A stretch of DNA of 64,000 bases from Nothophaeocryptopus gaeumannii. Its lineage: Eukaryota; Ascomycota; Dothideomycetes; Mycosphaerellales; Mycosphaerellaceae. Under the pieces are notes generated by a model. It was not told the DNA's origin and did no database searches. It saw nothing but the letters and a program-made list of their open reading frames with translations. Where the stretch lies: positions 124,001 through 188,000 of the forward strand of contig JASISA010000019.1 in assembly GCA_031771865.1 (NCBI GenBank), read 5' to 3'. Positions 40,436-51,909 of the stretch are shown here, in pieces (position 1 is the first letter of the stretch; every line of letters begins with the position of its first letter). The position numbers and the translations under genes were made by a program.

Positions 40436-43231
40436 TCATTGCGGCCCTCCAACAGGAACCCATCCACTCCTCCCCAAATCCATACTCCGATTAATCCTCC
40501 CACCCGGTGTAAGCGGCACCGTCATTCTCCCCGGCGTCCTTACAGTCCCCTCATCACCGCTCGAATCATCATCATACGCATCACTCAGCCGAGAGAAGTA
40601 ATCTGACAATCCCGTCGTCGGACTGGCGATACTGTCATACTGCGGCGGAGGCGTAATGAGCTGTGGTGGCGGCTCTTCCTCCTCAAAAGCAGGAGGATTG
40701 AATGATGGCGCTCGTAGGAGGTGGATCGGTCTGTCAACGGATTGTAGTCGACCGATATGGTTCGCGGCGTGTATTGTAGGCGGTCTTTGTAGACCGGGTG
40801 ATTGCATCATTGTCGGTGTCGTAGGCCGGTCGGATTGCTGTGATGAGCCTGTGTTGAGAGCGCGGAGTGCGGGGACCATATTTGGTGGCGAATTTCGTCG
40901 CTGTGCGGCGCCTGGACAGCCACACTCGAAGAGGCTTGTGCTCACTGATGAGGGGCCGGGAGAGGAATATGCTGGGAGAGATATGTTTTGTTGGGTTGCT
41001 CGACATGATAGGATGTGGAAAGGCGAGTCGATTGAGATTTCGAAATGCCTTCGCTTTGTCGGGTCGGTTGCGTCTGGTTTTGATAATCGCATGACAATCT
41101 TGATCCAGTGGTGGACTTGAATGTTCTGATATGTTGTATCGAAATGCAGACGTTGACTTCGGTCGCGTTCCTTCATGCTGTGGCAGCTCGGCAACTGAAC
41201 GCTGAATTCCATCTCGGTGGGTCCAATGCCGGTGTCGTTCTCAAGATTGCCGAGCAAGTTCGTGGTGTCAGATGGTGCCACGTCCTCACCCCTCGCGGCT
41301 CGAGCACGTTGGTCGTACGGGATGCCACCGCCCGCTGTCACTCTCATTGTACTACCAGGGAACGTGCTCGTTGGTGGACCATCTGATCGTTTCTCAAATA
41401 GTTGTACTTTTCGAGTTGGCTCCATCCGGTGTACCCGCTTGTTCGAGCAGAAGTATTCGATATTCTCAGTGATCAACACTTTGATCCGATGACATTGCAC
41501 CTTTGCTAGCGGTGTCAGCTTGAAGGCTACGGGCACTTGTGTGCCTAACGGAAAGCTCTTTCCAGATATCACGATATCGTAATGTAACTGATCTTCCCAA
41601 TTCCGACTGATTGCAATGGGTTCGACTTGCTCGAGCGAGCCCTCTGCTGGAGCGCGGATGAGAGTGACCTCCTTGTTTCCGACCAGGTTTGAGCGGAAGG
41701 CTCCGGACCGCTCCACGATAGCCTCAAGCTCGTACTTGACAGACCCCAGTTCGACATCAATCGTCTCCGGTAACCGACTGTCCAACGGCAACTCGAAGTT
41801 GTAAATGTAGTCTCCTGGCAAGAACGTCCTATACCCCTTTGCAGCAACAGTCGGGCCAGGCGCATCTCCTTTTCCAAAACTGCGGGATTGGTTTACATTC
41901 AGCGCGAGCTTCTTCGCATCTTTTGCGGTCAAGTTAATTTGAGATCCAGTATCAGTGGAACGCCCCAAGGGGTCAAGTCGCGTGACAGTCGAGCTGACAC
42001 CTTCTTGTTTGTTGAAAAGCTGCACATGATCTGCGTTAGTGCCCTTCTCCGCAGTGGGAAACTGCGCGTTGAAGAATGGCCAGGTGTGTGACATGATCGT
42101 GTCCCTTTCTTCGAACTCGGTCTTTCGGGGAGGGATGCCTTCCGGCCACTTCGTTACTGCGGTACCTTTGAACTTCAGCGTGATTGCCTTGATTTTTGCG
42201 CTTTTGGTCACCCGCAAATGCAGACCACCTCTGAGCATGGCTGTATTGCCAGGAGAATGGTCTTGATTTTCGAAACCCTGCAGAAAGAGTACTGGCTCGG
42301 CAAGGTGCATACCCATCGCGACTCCATTTCCAGAAGCAATCGGCTTTTCGTCCTCAAGGTTGAGATTCGGGATGATAGTGTTATCCATGATTGTGCTTTC
42401 TATCCGTGGTGATGCTTCCGCGCCGTTGTTGCTACCGAAAGATGAAGCAGAGTATGTTGGGCTATCTCGCGCATCGCTATTGATTCGCGGTCTTTGCAAA
42501 TGCACGTTAATAGGGCCGCCAATCGAATGGCGAATGTTTCCTCGCATGTTGCCGATGAAGGACTGCGATCTCGGTCTGATTACTGCTTCCGTGGTTCCCA
42601 CAGGGTTCCCCGCCGAATTCAGAACCAACGACACCGGACGCGCCGCTCGACCACTGACTTCAGGCAAGTGTAGAGCTGCACTTTGTATTGGTGGGGTCTG
42701 CAGTTGCGGGGCTTCTTCTTGCGCAGGAGATGGCGGTGTCTGGGTCACCAAAGGTGGTGCTGGAGTCACCAGGAGCGAAACAGGCCTGGAACGCGCACCG
42801 CTCTCACCAGATTGCTGAGAATTGGACCTCAGCGCTGGAGTCCACGACCTTCTCTTCCAAGAATTGTCGACTCTTTTGGTTGGACTTGTTTGCGGATCGC
42901 TCTTCGTGTTCGAATTGGAGTCGTTGATTACGGACTTGAGAAACCGCCTAGCGTACTCTCGTGTGACCGCCAGTTTGAGTAACGACTCTCGCTTCTCCGA
43001 TTCTCCTTTCTGCGTCTTCTCCTTCTTGTTCTTGTCCTTGGCCTTGAAAGGGTAAGGAACAGTGAACCTGTTCTCTCTGTCGAGTCCGGGATCGACAGAC
43101 TTGATACACACTCGTCCTGCGCCTACTCGTCGGGGCCGATATAGTCGCGGAGCTTTGTCGATATCGTTCTGGTGTTGAGCCGGATCGTAGTAGAGGAGAC
43201 CGTAAGTTGAAGAACGATAGGACACTGCCAT
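40436..43231 (-). CDS. Alpha-arrestin (ART/Rod1-CreD/Aly type) trafficking adaptor
   Basis: A single exon encodes 931 residues. After a Ser/Pro-rich N-terminal region (to about 290) comes an arrestin N-domain (about 310-540: 'GGLHLRVTKSAKIKAITLKF', 'TWPFFNAQFPTAEKG', 'LPGDYIYNFELPLDSRLPET', 'VKYELEAIVERSG'). The arrestin C-domain (about 565-765) has 'LHYDIVISGKSFPLGTQVPV', 'VQCHRIKVLITENIEYFC' and 'HHWIKIVMRLSK'. The tail contains a PPQY motif at 862-865 in a Pro-rich context ('PPPQLITPPPQYDS'). Such PPxY motifs recruit Rsp5/NEDD4 ubiquitin ligases so that plasma-membrane transporters are endocytosed. Tail Ser/Thr-Pro sites suggest phospho-control. Which transporters it serves cannot be seen. 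Confidence 0.93.
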   Translation of the reverse strand: MAVSYRSSTYGLLYYDPAQHQNDIDKAPRLYRPRRVGAGRVCIKSVDPGLDRENRFTVPYPFKAKDKNKKEKTQKGESEKRESLLKLAVTREYARRFLKSVINDSNSNTKSDPQTSPTKRVDNSWKRRSWTPALRSNSQQSGESGARSRPVSLLVTPAPPLVTQTPPSPAQEEAPQLQTPPIQSAALHLPEVSGRAARPVSLVLNSAGNPVGTTEAVIRPRSQSFIGNMRGNIRHSIGGPINVHLQRPRINSDARDSPTYSASSFGSNNGAEASPRIESTIMDNTIIPNLNLEDEKPIASGNGVAMGMHLAEPVLFLQGFENQDHSPGNTAMLRGGLHLRVTKSAKIKAITLKFKGTAVTKWPEGIPPRKTEFEERDTIMSHTWPFFNAQFPTAEKGTNADHVQLFNKQEGVSSTVTRLDPLGRSTDTGSQINLTAKDAKKLALNVNQSRSFGKGDAPGPTVAAKGYRTFLPGDYIYNFELPLDSRLPETIDVELGSVKYELEAIVERSGAFRSNLVGNKEVTLIRAPAEGSLEQVEPIAISRNWEDQLHYDIVISGKSFPLGTQVPVAFKLTPLAKVQCHRIKVLITENIEYFCSNKRVHRMEPTRKVQLFEKRSDGPPTSTFPGSTMRVTAGGGIPYDQRARAARGEDVAPSDTTNLLGNLENDTGIGPTEMEFSVQLPSCHSMKERDRSQRLHFDTTYQNIQVHHWIKIVMRLSKPDATDPTKRRHFEISIDSPFHILSCRATQQNISLPAYSSPGPSSVSTSLFECGCPGAAQRRNSPPNMVPALRALNTGSSQQSDRPTTPTMMQSPGLQRPPTIHAANHIGRLQSVDRPIHLLRAPSFNPPAFEEEEPPPQLITPPPQYDSIASPTTGLSDYFSRLSDAYDDDSSGDEGTVRTPGRMTVPLTPGGRINRSMDLGRSGWVPVGGPQ

Positions 43232-46200
43232 GGTGAAGTCAGGTCAGTACGGTCGTGCCCGAAGATAAGGATGTGGGAGGAAGCGAGCAAGCGAGCAAGC
43301 GAATGGCACGTATTGGCTCTTGGCTGGCAGCAGGATATGAGTTGGCTAGCAAGGCAAGACATGTTCTAGTACCTGCTAGCAATAGTATGCAGGATTAAGA
43401 TGCAGGATTTGTGTCTGTGGTGCTCTGTGTGCCAGGTTGCAGGAGCCATCCATGCGGCTCGCCATAAGGACCAAGGCGAGCAAAAAGATCGGTCACACGT
43501 CGCGTCATGGGTCTGCCAGCGCAAATGGGCACATGCGGACTGATGGGCCGAGACAGGGAGGTGCTGTGTTACTTACAGTCAAACAGACGTTCGGATCCAG
43601 GGCCGCGGGAAGGTGTATCACGTTGCAATCAGTGATGCTGCGTTTCATATAACTTCCAGAGCGGATCCCAAGCATGCGGCGTCGCAAGCCTGCCTCATGA
43701 AATGAAGGCTGTGTGTGTGGTGTTTTGACACCCGCACTGTGCACGTCAGCCCTTGGACATGCGGGTAACTTAGGCAGGGCAGCTGGCGATGATCCCGTTG
43801 TGCCGTGGTGGCCGAGCGCACTCTTCCAAGAGGAGACAGAAGGGGGCCCCGGGGCGCGCCAATTGGCCTGCTGTGGGAAAACTGTGTTCCTGGTCGTGCT
43901 CCTGGGCACAACCTGGGCCGCGTGCAGCTGCTGATACACGCCGAAACCCCGGCGAAAAGATGGCCAGCGCTGCAGAGGTCCGAAGAAGCCTTTGATGAGG
44001 ACGTCAAGCGTCAAGCGTCAAGCGTCAAGCGTCAAGCGTCAAGCGTCAAGTACTGCGAGAGGTGTCGATCGGTGTGGAGTCTGCGCTGCGAAAACCGGCC
44101 GAGTGGATGCTGGGGTTGGACAGTACTGTAGCGCCGTTACGGAGGTACTGCGGGCGCAGAGTGGTCCGAAAGCAGAAGCCGTCCCAAGCCAAGGCGTCCA
44201 AGAATGGCTGTTTGGTGGCTGCGCGCTGGGCAGCAGGTCGAGTAGTACTTCGTAGCAGTGCTTCGGTGGGAAGAGGCGCTTCGATCCAAAGGTGCGGAAG
44301 GAGGGGAAGAGGGAGAGTAGTAGTGTCTCTCATACATAAAGTCCAGAACACAGCGCAGTCTACTAGTCTAGTGGTGTCAGCAGCTCCCACAGGCAGTCAG
44401 ACAGTAGTTTTGCAGTGCAAGCATGCATCCAGTCGTGCCAGTGACAGCTTCGCCGTTGCACTTCTCTTCTTCCTCATCCAACGTCACTGCGTCGCGCCAG
44501 TGGGAAGTCTACGGGAACCGCTAGTCGCCCGGAAGACGATGTGATCCGCAGGAACCTTACCCAAGCGAACGGCTCACCGTCATGCACCTGGCCGGTGCTT
44601 TGTCGACCACCGAGCAGTTCTCCGGAACTTCTCCCTACAAAGCAACGTGCAATTCTCTCAGTGCCGCCGCCGCCAACACCTCTTCCGCGCTGCCGTGATA
44701 TGCAGGAGACGCAATCATCACGCCGCCGACCCTCTCGTTTCACGCCCAGAATTGCAGAGATATATCACATAGATTGTCGAGCCAGACCATTCCGGCCTGC
44801 CGACGATCCGACTGTTCCGACCAAATAACTGCCGTGATGCTCGCAGGGATGGTATGTACTGTAGATATGGAGCAGATGCGCTTCGCGAGTGCGCACGCGA
44901 ATGAGAGACAGTCACGCGAGAACAGCACTGCCCACGCGAAGACTCTTCGCTGCTCTTTCGCCTCTTGTCTCCAAGGAGTCATGAGCATGCGCGGCTCGAG
45001 GACTTTGGGCAATCGCAGACCAGCGTATATGCAGCTCTGTCTATCACTGAGGAATCTCCAAGGAGCTGTCCAGTTGTATGAGGGGCTTGACAAGCGCTCA
45101 AGCACGTAGTCAGCGGCCATGACAAACCGGTACTGGACAGGTGCATTGGAGCTATCAAGCTTTTGCCCATCTCCACAGCCAAGTATTGAATTATGTAGTA
45201 GATGAAGCATTTCAGAAGACTGGCGGAGGAAGCCCCGTAAGTGAACTCATGTGCAGGACGCGATATGTCGTTCGCCAACCACGTCCTCCGAGTATCGACT
45301 CGGACGGCAAGGAGCAGCAGGCATGTGAACAGGCATGTCTGGACGCAGTGGCAAGCAGGTAAGGCTAGATCTTATCCGCCATCCTTCCGCCGGGCGCCTT
45401 TCGTCGTTTTGTCGTACGCACTACTACTACTTGTACTACAGCTACTGTACTGTGGTGAAGAAAATGTCATATCGCTCAAATCGCTCAAGCAGCTTCCGCG
45501 GGCTGCCGTGAGCGTCGCGTCTGCCTCCCCGCGACCTCGGCGAGTCCCCTTTTGCTCCTTTGCTCAGTGATCCTTCCACACTACCTCCTAGTCTCATGGC
45601 AACAACGTCCGCATTCGAATACTGATGGAGGGATCGAGACGTGGAACGCGCGTGCGGCATTAAACACTAATTTTCGGAATGAGCAAATCACCCGCAACCT
45701 TAGTTCTAAAACGGACAAACTTCGTCTTCACCAGAGAGCATTCTGTGCTCACATGAGAGAACAATACTAAGATGATTTCACACGGCGAGGCGAGCGAGCC
45801 ATGTTGAGCAGAGTCCGACCATGCAAGGATACGCCTCGCACATGTCGACACTAACGGCCGACTTTGAGGCGGTGTTGGCATCTGTGGACATGCTAGCACG
45901 CCCGTCATTTGAGGCTGCGAAATATTCGCATAGCGCCCAAAGCTGTCGGTCCTACGTACAACAACAACGACAACAGCGTCCTAGGATGATACCAGAGCGA
46001 TGGGCAGAGTTTCAGGGTGACAATTTGACAGAACCTTGGTCTTAGCGCCATGTATTTCTGGAAGCCTGGAAGAACGTTGCCTATGCGCCCCTCTATCTGC
46101 GCGCTGAGACGATCTGGTTCACGATACGAAACAGATATCGACGATTTGTACGCTGAGCTGGCGTTGCCAATAGGATCAACCACACAGGCATTACAGATTC

Positions 46201-46792
46201 TCTTCGTGTCTGAACAAGGTCGCCTGCAGCAGCGCCCGCGACAACAGCCAGTTCTAGAACTCGTTGGTCGGGCATGAAGGCGGTTGCAATGCAACAGCGA
46301 GAGACGTGTTCTTGAACGTCAACCAAGTTCGCGAACAAAGTGCTGACACCCTCTCAGGTCGTCCTTCTTTAACAAGATCAACAATAGGGACAAACCTCGC
46401 TCGGTACCGGCGGCGACCACGTCTGTTTTATAGAAGTAACGAGGCATCTCTGTAGCCATCGCCGATGGTTATTCTGAAGCCATGCGACATTTGAAGTACA
46501 TCTGCCGACGACTCATCTGGCGACTTCAAACGCGCTGGAAGGCCGGGAATGCATAGACGCACAACTCAAAGTCGTAGTGCTATTTCGGAGTGTGGTGGAT
46601 GCATTGAGTCTGGAACAAAGATCTCATTGAGCTCCAGAAGCTCCGATACTGGAGTCTGCTGGTCAGACTTAGCCGCCACTCTGAAGACGCCACATGTACT
46701 GTCTCCGAACAGCACACATCATGACCACCACCTTGAAACATCTTGGCTCTGATCCGTTGACGGAGGAACGCGCCACTGTTAGGGCCTTGATC
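43232..46792. other. Long gene-poor region, 3.56 kb
   Basis: No frame here has a domain, a convincing codon pattern or paired splice sites. The arrestin gene reads away on the left; on the right is the 3' end of the monooxygenase gene. It holds a 7-bp tandem repeat (44002-44050) and nothing else I can name. It could contain a long 5' leader for the arrestin gene, a non-coding RNA, or decayed sequence. No AT-rich, RIP-like block stands out. Confidence 0.45.
44002..44050. repeat. 7-bp tandem repeat, seven perfect copies
   Basis: The unit CGTCAAG is repeated seven times without a mismatch. Because the unit is not a multiple of three, it would shift any reading frame, consistent with the non-coding setting. 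Confidence 0.95.
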
Positions 46793-48676
46793 TCAGACCG
46801 TCGGAGAGTACAGCACCCGTTCAAGATAAGCTTCCAGCTCGGACACCGTCTCTTGGCCAAGAGCAATCAGCGTGCCAATCCATCCATCGGGTCTGATCAC
46901 GACCATTACTCCTTCTTTCAGGGGCACACCGTACTTACCGTATGCGTCGCCTTCAGCGTTGTCGTAGAAGACTCGTCCAAATGGCTCATGGCCAAGCACA
47001 TTGTACGCTGATGGAGCTCTGACTGGTAGTACAGTCAAGATGTTGATGAGTTCTGCTTGCACGTCAATGTCTCCTTTAGTGCCAGAAGTAGTCCAATGGT
47101 ACTCACTATGTGTCAACAATCTTGCCGGAAAGACCGACTTCTCCATACCAGAGTATATCATCCGTTCCGCTGTCATCTCTGGATCACCAGAAAACACCAC
47201 AACATTAAAGCAAGCCTTATTCAAAGTCTGCAGAATAAGTCTCGTCTGCTCAAAAGTCCCCGGCTTCAACAACGTAACATCAGGCGCTCTCCTCCCAGCC
47301 CTCACATCCTTCTTTCCCTCAAACGACCCAGCGACACTCAAAGCATCGCCCTCTCCAAGCTCGTAGAAAATACCCAATCCTGAACTAAAACTCCCAGCCT
47401 CGGCCATCACCTTCCCCAGCACCTCGTTCACATCAACCTCCTCTCCTTCCTTTCTTTGGTACCCTTCGGGCAACCGTCCCGTCATCAACCGGCTTATATC
47501 TCTATCATACTGTATCAACCTCTCTACATTCGGCATCCTCTCATTTTGATAAGTCTTCAACAGATCAGGCTTCGCCAGGCCCCTGAGTACCAGGCTGAGC
47601 TTCCACGCGAGATTCACAGAATCGTGAATACCGGTATTCATCCCCTGCGCAGCACCTGAAGAATGCGTATGACATGCATCTCCGGCCAGAAATACGCAGT
47701 CTTCGATGTAGAAGGAGGAAGCGATTCTTTGACCGACCGAGTAGATGGTCCACCAATCTACCTCCTCAAACTCCAGCTCGAATGGCTTCACCGCCGCCAC
47801 TGCCTCCCTTATCGCCGCCTCCTCATCAAACACCTCGTATTTCTGCGTGTGTTTGGGAGTGAATGCGTATCCGATCCTCGTCCGTCCGCGGTCGAGGGCG
47901 ACCCAGAGGACGTTTCCATGGGTGGGGGATTCGATGGCGCAATAAGTCATAGGTTTTGGGAGGTTTGTGCGAACGAGGCCGTCGATGCGGATCCATTTGT
48001 CTTCTGTGGAGGTTCCTGGGAAGGAGATATTCATGAATCTTCTTACTGACGAATGGCCTCCATCACAGCCGATCATATACTTCGCTCGCACTCTCTCCAT
48101 CTCACCGGTTGTCCCATTCTTGATCGTGGCGGTTACGCGATACTCCTCCTCTTCTTTCCCCTCCGAACCCCCAACTTGCACACCTACGAGTTTCTTCGGC
48201 GCCTCGACTTCCACCCCTCTCTCTCGCAACCGGTGTCTAAGAACCTCCTCAATAAATTTCTGCCTCAAAACCAATGCGAAATTCCACTTCGTATCTCCCC
48301 CTACAACCTCATCCTTCATAAATCCCCATCCCCTCCTTTTGCCCTCCACCTCCCTCCCCTCGGAATCATACGTCACGGTTTCTCTGCATGCGAAACATTG
48401 CTGGGCCAGATCGTCTGCGAGGCCGAGTTGGTCGAGGAGTTCGGAGGAGCGAGGGTAGAGCGTTATGGCGCGACCGTAGGTATCTTGAACAGGTTTAGGA
48501 TTGGCTTCGATGATGGAGATTCTGGTGTCGGGAGAAAAGGAGGCTAGTTGATAAGCTGTTAGAAGACCAACAGGACCAGCGCCTACGATGAGGACGTCGA
48601 CTTCACGCCATTTTGGAGTATGTGGTGGTTCGTTGGCCATATTCGGTGCGGGAAGAAATTTGGCACAACAAGGCAA
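46793..48676 (-). CDS. FAD-dependent monooxygenase, phenol 2-monooxygenase-like (class A)
   Basis: A single exon encodes 627 residues; the second ATG at 48640 ('MANEPPHTPKW') is an equally good start. Motifs: the Rossmann GxGxxG in 'VDVLIVGAGPVGLLTAYQLA' (about 27-46), the DG motif in 'AKYMIGCDGGHSSVRR', and the GD motif 'FLAGDACHTHSSGAAQGMNT' that binds the FAD ribityl. The C-terminal 150 residues form the thioredoxin-like domain of phenol hydroxylases. No membrane helix or signal is seen. The family hydroxylates phenols or related aromatics using NADPH and oxygen; the substrate here is unknown. No pathway genes flank it, so it is not evidently part of a cluster. Confidence 0.92.
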   Translation of the reverse strand: MPCCAKFLPAPNMANEPPHTPKWREVDVLIVGAGPVGLLTAYQLASFSPDTRISIIEANPKPVQDTYGRAITLYPRSSELLDQLGLADDLAQQCFACRETVTYDSEGREVEGKRRGWGFMKDEVVGGDTKWNFALVLRQKFIEEVLRHRLRERGVEVEAPKKLVGVQVGGSEGKEEEEYRVTATIKNGTTGEMERVRAKYMIGCDGGHSSVRRFMNISFPGTSTEDKWIRIDGLVRTNLPKPMTYCAIESPTHGNVLWVALDRGRTRIGYAFTPKHTQKYEVFDEEAAIREAVAAVKPFELEFEEVDWWTIYSVGQRIASSFYIEDCVFLAGDACHTHSSGAAQGMNTGIHDSVNLAWKLSLVLRGLAKPDLLKTYQNERMPNVERLIQYDRDISRLMTGRLPEGYQRKEGEEVDVNEVLGKVMAEAGSFSSGLGIFYELGEGDALSVAGSFEGKKDVRAGRRAPDVTLLKPGTFEQTRLILQTLNKACFNVVVFSGDPEMTAERMIYSGMEKSVFPARLLTHSEYHWTTSGTKGDIDVQAELINILTVLPVRAPSAYNVLGHEPFGRVFYDNAEGDAYGKYGVPLKEGVMVVIRPDGWIGTLIALGQETVSELEAYLERVLYSPTV

Positions 48677-49240
48677 AGTTGAGAATCGAGTGAGAGAGTC
48701 GTGGAGAATGAAGAGAGTGAAAGGAGTTGACGCTTTACTTTACCGTGTGTGAGACCAAAGTACCGAATGGTCTCGGTGAACTTCATTGCTCTCCGAGTCG
48801 TTGATTGTGTACGAGTTCGGACGCACGATAAGGATGATGTTCCTGCATATCGCTGATCCTCTGACTGATAGGCGAAGCTTACGGCACGAGAGACGCCTAG
48901 TGTGCTTCCGTCCTCGTCGCAGGTGATGTTTTGTTCCGGGTCTGCGTGACGTGCAATTGCGCAAATGGCCATGGTTTGCATCATCCTTTCTCAGTACAGA
49001 TGCTTGAAACCGTTGTCGTCTGCTGTGTAGTATTCCTCGACTGACACGTTTTGCTCTTAAACAATGCTCCTTGTTTGCCACTTGCGCATGAGCTCCAGCA
49101 TCGCAATTATCTTCTCCTTTCCTTCCATGCATGTTATCGAAAATGCTCCCAGAATGCTAGCCAACCAATCTAATGCATCGTCAACTCGTAAGTCATATCG
49201 TCATGTCTCTGCGCAATTCGCAAACAATGCGTAAGTGGTC
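48677..49240. other. Intergenic region, 564 bp
   Basis: Contains the promoter of the monooxygenase gene and the 3' region of the BRCT gene, both on the minus strand. Minus-strand frames 48583-48984 and 48740-49132 have no recognised domain. No other feature. Confidence 0.45.
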
Positions 49241-51909
49241 TCAGGCCTTCGCTCTTGATCTGGCCTTGCTTCTGCCACCTGCAGCGCCAGCTGCACCTCC
49301 GGCGCCAGAACGTGACAAGTTCTCACGGTCCTTCACGGTCCCTACACTCGCCACACGCTTCAGGCCACTCTCATCGTCAAAAGCACCTCCCATCTTCTTG
49401 CTGAATTGCTTCCGATGAGCGGCGGCGTCTGGCGAATCGTAGCCCAGTTGAGTGCCGGGAGGCAGGGTTTGTACTTCTGATCTAGCAGGTGCAAAGCCAT
49501 CTGCCTCAGAACGTTCTTCATCAACAGCTGGAGGGATAGCAGGCGATGCAGAAGCTCCTGAGCTGGTTCGGTTGGTCAGGGAAGCCCCGCTCAAATTTCT
49601 TCCCAGTGGACGGTTCTTGCGTTTCTGAGGCTCTACGGGCGGTGCTTGTCCGGATCCAGTCATTCGCTTCATCAGGCCAGCGACCTCAGACGTGAAGTCA
49701 TTGCTTGACCTCGGAGGCGGTTGTGGAGCGTTCTCTTTGACAGGGCTATTACGATCGGGCGAGTTCGGCGGTGATACAGGCACCTGTGTCGGTGCCTGCT
49801 CTATCTTTGAAATGTCACCAAGCCGAGGCTTGGTCGCTGCTTGCGATCCACGTTCGCTCCGGTCCTGAGAAACATTAGGTGAGATCTCGCGCAAGGCATG
49901 GGATACTCCTGGCGACGCCGCGGGGGCTGCAGTCAGCTGGTCTTCCGCGCCGTTGTTGGTTATGACAGCGGTGGCTGCATCGTCGTCGTCGTCGTCGTCT
50001 TCGCAGATGAACGGCCCGGCTCTCTGCTCCTTCGACGCTGCAGTAATCTCAATAGGCTTGGGTCCAGACTTCAGCACCAGTGTGGGAGTTGCGTGGCGCT
50101 TGCGTGTATTGGAAAGGCGTTTGGGGTACGTCGAGTCGTCAACCCTGCGTTGCTTGTCAGCTTCACCTCTGTTGACTAAGGTACATTCTGCTTACTTTCT
50201 ACTCTCCTCGCGAGATCCGCGCAAAGGTATACTGTCACTTGGCACGGGACTGCTCGCGGCTGAGCCTCCTGCGAGTTGACTCGGGTCGTATGCAGGAAGC
50301 TTGAGCTCGAAGCGGTCCATAGGTGCCTGATGTTTGAACTTCAATGACTGAAAAAGCCATTCCAACGAGACGACTGGTATTCGGTGCTTCGCGGCATAGA
50401 GGCCCTTCTCTTTCTTGATTGCTTTCGATGCGCAAATGAGAATCGAAGTTGATGGGTTCAACTGCTCCTGGTATGTTGCACCCATCAACTTGACTGTCTC
50501 TGCCGTCTGTCTCAAGTCCAAGGAGCTGAAGCCCGTGGTTGAAATTGTCAGCTTGGAGAATTCCGGTACGAGCGCGTCCTGAAGAGGCTGGCTTAGTGTG
50601 TCATCTGAGGGATTAAGCTGCTGCTTGAAGTGAAGACAGCGCTCAAGCCACCATTCGGTCACGAGAACTGTCCCGGGCGGAACATCGGGCAGCGTAGTAG
50701 GCTGCGCGTGTGGCATGAGAAGGCATCGCGCCTTGAAGAAAGGGTTATCGGAAGCATATTCGAGCTCGGCAGGTGAATGGACGACAGTGGCCCCATCCTT
50801 TTCGCAAGCTTTGTGAAGCATCTTCGTTTTCGCCGAGTCGAAACCATGGATGCAGACGTAATACCCAGAAAAGAGGCCCCGCGGACCATCGAAGTCTTGT
50901 CGCTCGACACTCTCAGTGACATCGGAATTTCGCTTGCTCTTGGGTCCAACGCTTTGCCTAAGCGTTTGGCTTTCATCCTCCCAAGCGCTGATCTCGGTTT
51001 TTTCCACTTGCACCTCATGTTGTGACATCGAGTTCCACAGCTCTTGACTCTCGCCTCCCAGACGCATGCTTGCACTCTTTCTCAGCTTCTTTCTAGCACA
51101 ATCTCCCGCAGCCGCAGCTTGTTCACCCACACGCGCTCTCTTGCCAAGCGTAGCCTTCGGTACCGTCCTGTAGGCGCCAATTCCTTGTTGACTGCGCGGA
51201 ACCTCTGGCGGATAGAGGTTCTCTTCCACGGCCATGCCACGCATCAGACTGTCCTCGTACCACTTGACTCCCACAACTTTGAGACCCCACTGTTTGCCCG
51301 CAGTAAACTTCGCGCCCTCTGGCTTCGCGGCGATCAGATGTGTGACCTGCTTTGTCAAATCGGCCGAATACTGCGCTCCTCTGCTTTTCAACGTGTTCTC
51401 CATCTCCTTCCTCTCCACCGGGTCATTAAATCCAGTAATGGAGATCAACAGTCCAAAGAAAACCGGAAGCGCGTATCTCCTCTCAAACTCCGCCACATCA
51501 ACCGTCTCGCCAGCAACCCATACCTCGCGCACTCTTTCGACGAACTCGGGATTGAGGACCTTGATATCCGGCCGATCTTTCACGACATATCGATACTTTG
51601 CTGTTTGAATATCGCCAACCAGGAGATGCGTCACGTCAGATGTGAGGTCCAACTTATGGACGGCGCCCATGTCACACGCGGCGGCGGCGAGGGTTGTCTT
51701 GCGTAGAAGATCAGCATTGCTGCCTGTGATGATAGTCATCTCGTATGGGGTCTTCTCTTACTCGGACATCCTGCGCCAGAGACGTACAGCATAACACTAC
51801 TCCGGCGAGAGGAGCGTTGTCTTGGGAGGTTGAAGTCAGCATGTTTCTTGAGCTTTCTGGATTTAGCTGGCATGTTGTTGCGCGTACCTGTGTCGTTTGG
51901 CTGCGCCAT
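49241..51909 (-). CDS. Dpb11/Rad4/TopBP1-type BRCT scaffold protein
   Basis: Four exons: 51909-51888, 51820-51762, 51697-50196, 50144-49241, introns of 67, 64 and 51 nt. The apparent start at 51739 of the long frame lies inside intron 2. Splicing the two small upstream exons yields 'MAQPNDTDNAPLAGVVLCCT' leading into 'SLAQDVR' and then 'TTLAAAACDMGAVHKLDLTS', completing BRCT1. The 828-residue product has BRCT1 (about 8-95), BRCT2 (about 100-195, 'FFGLLISITGFNDPVERKEM'), BRCT3 (about 295-390) and BRCT4 (about 400-490), then a long disordered Ser/Pro tail with an Asp run. This architecture is that of Dpb11/Rad4, which binds phosphorylated Sld2/Sld3 and 9-1-1 for replication start and checkpoint signalling. 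Confidence 0.9.
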
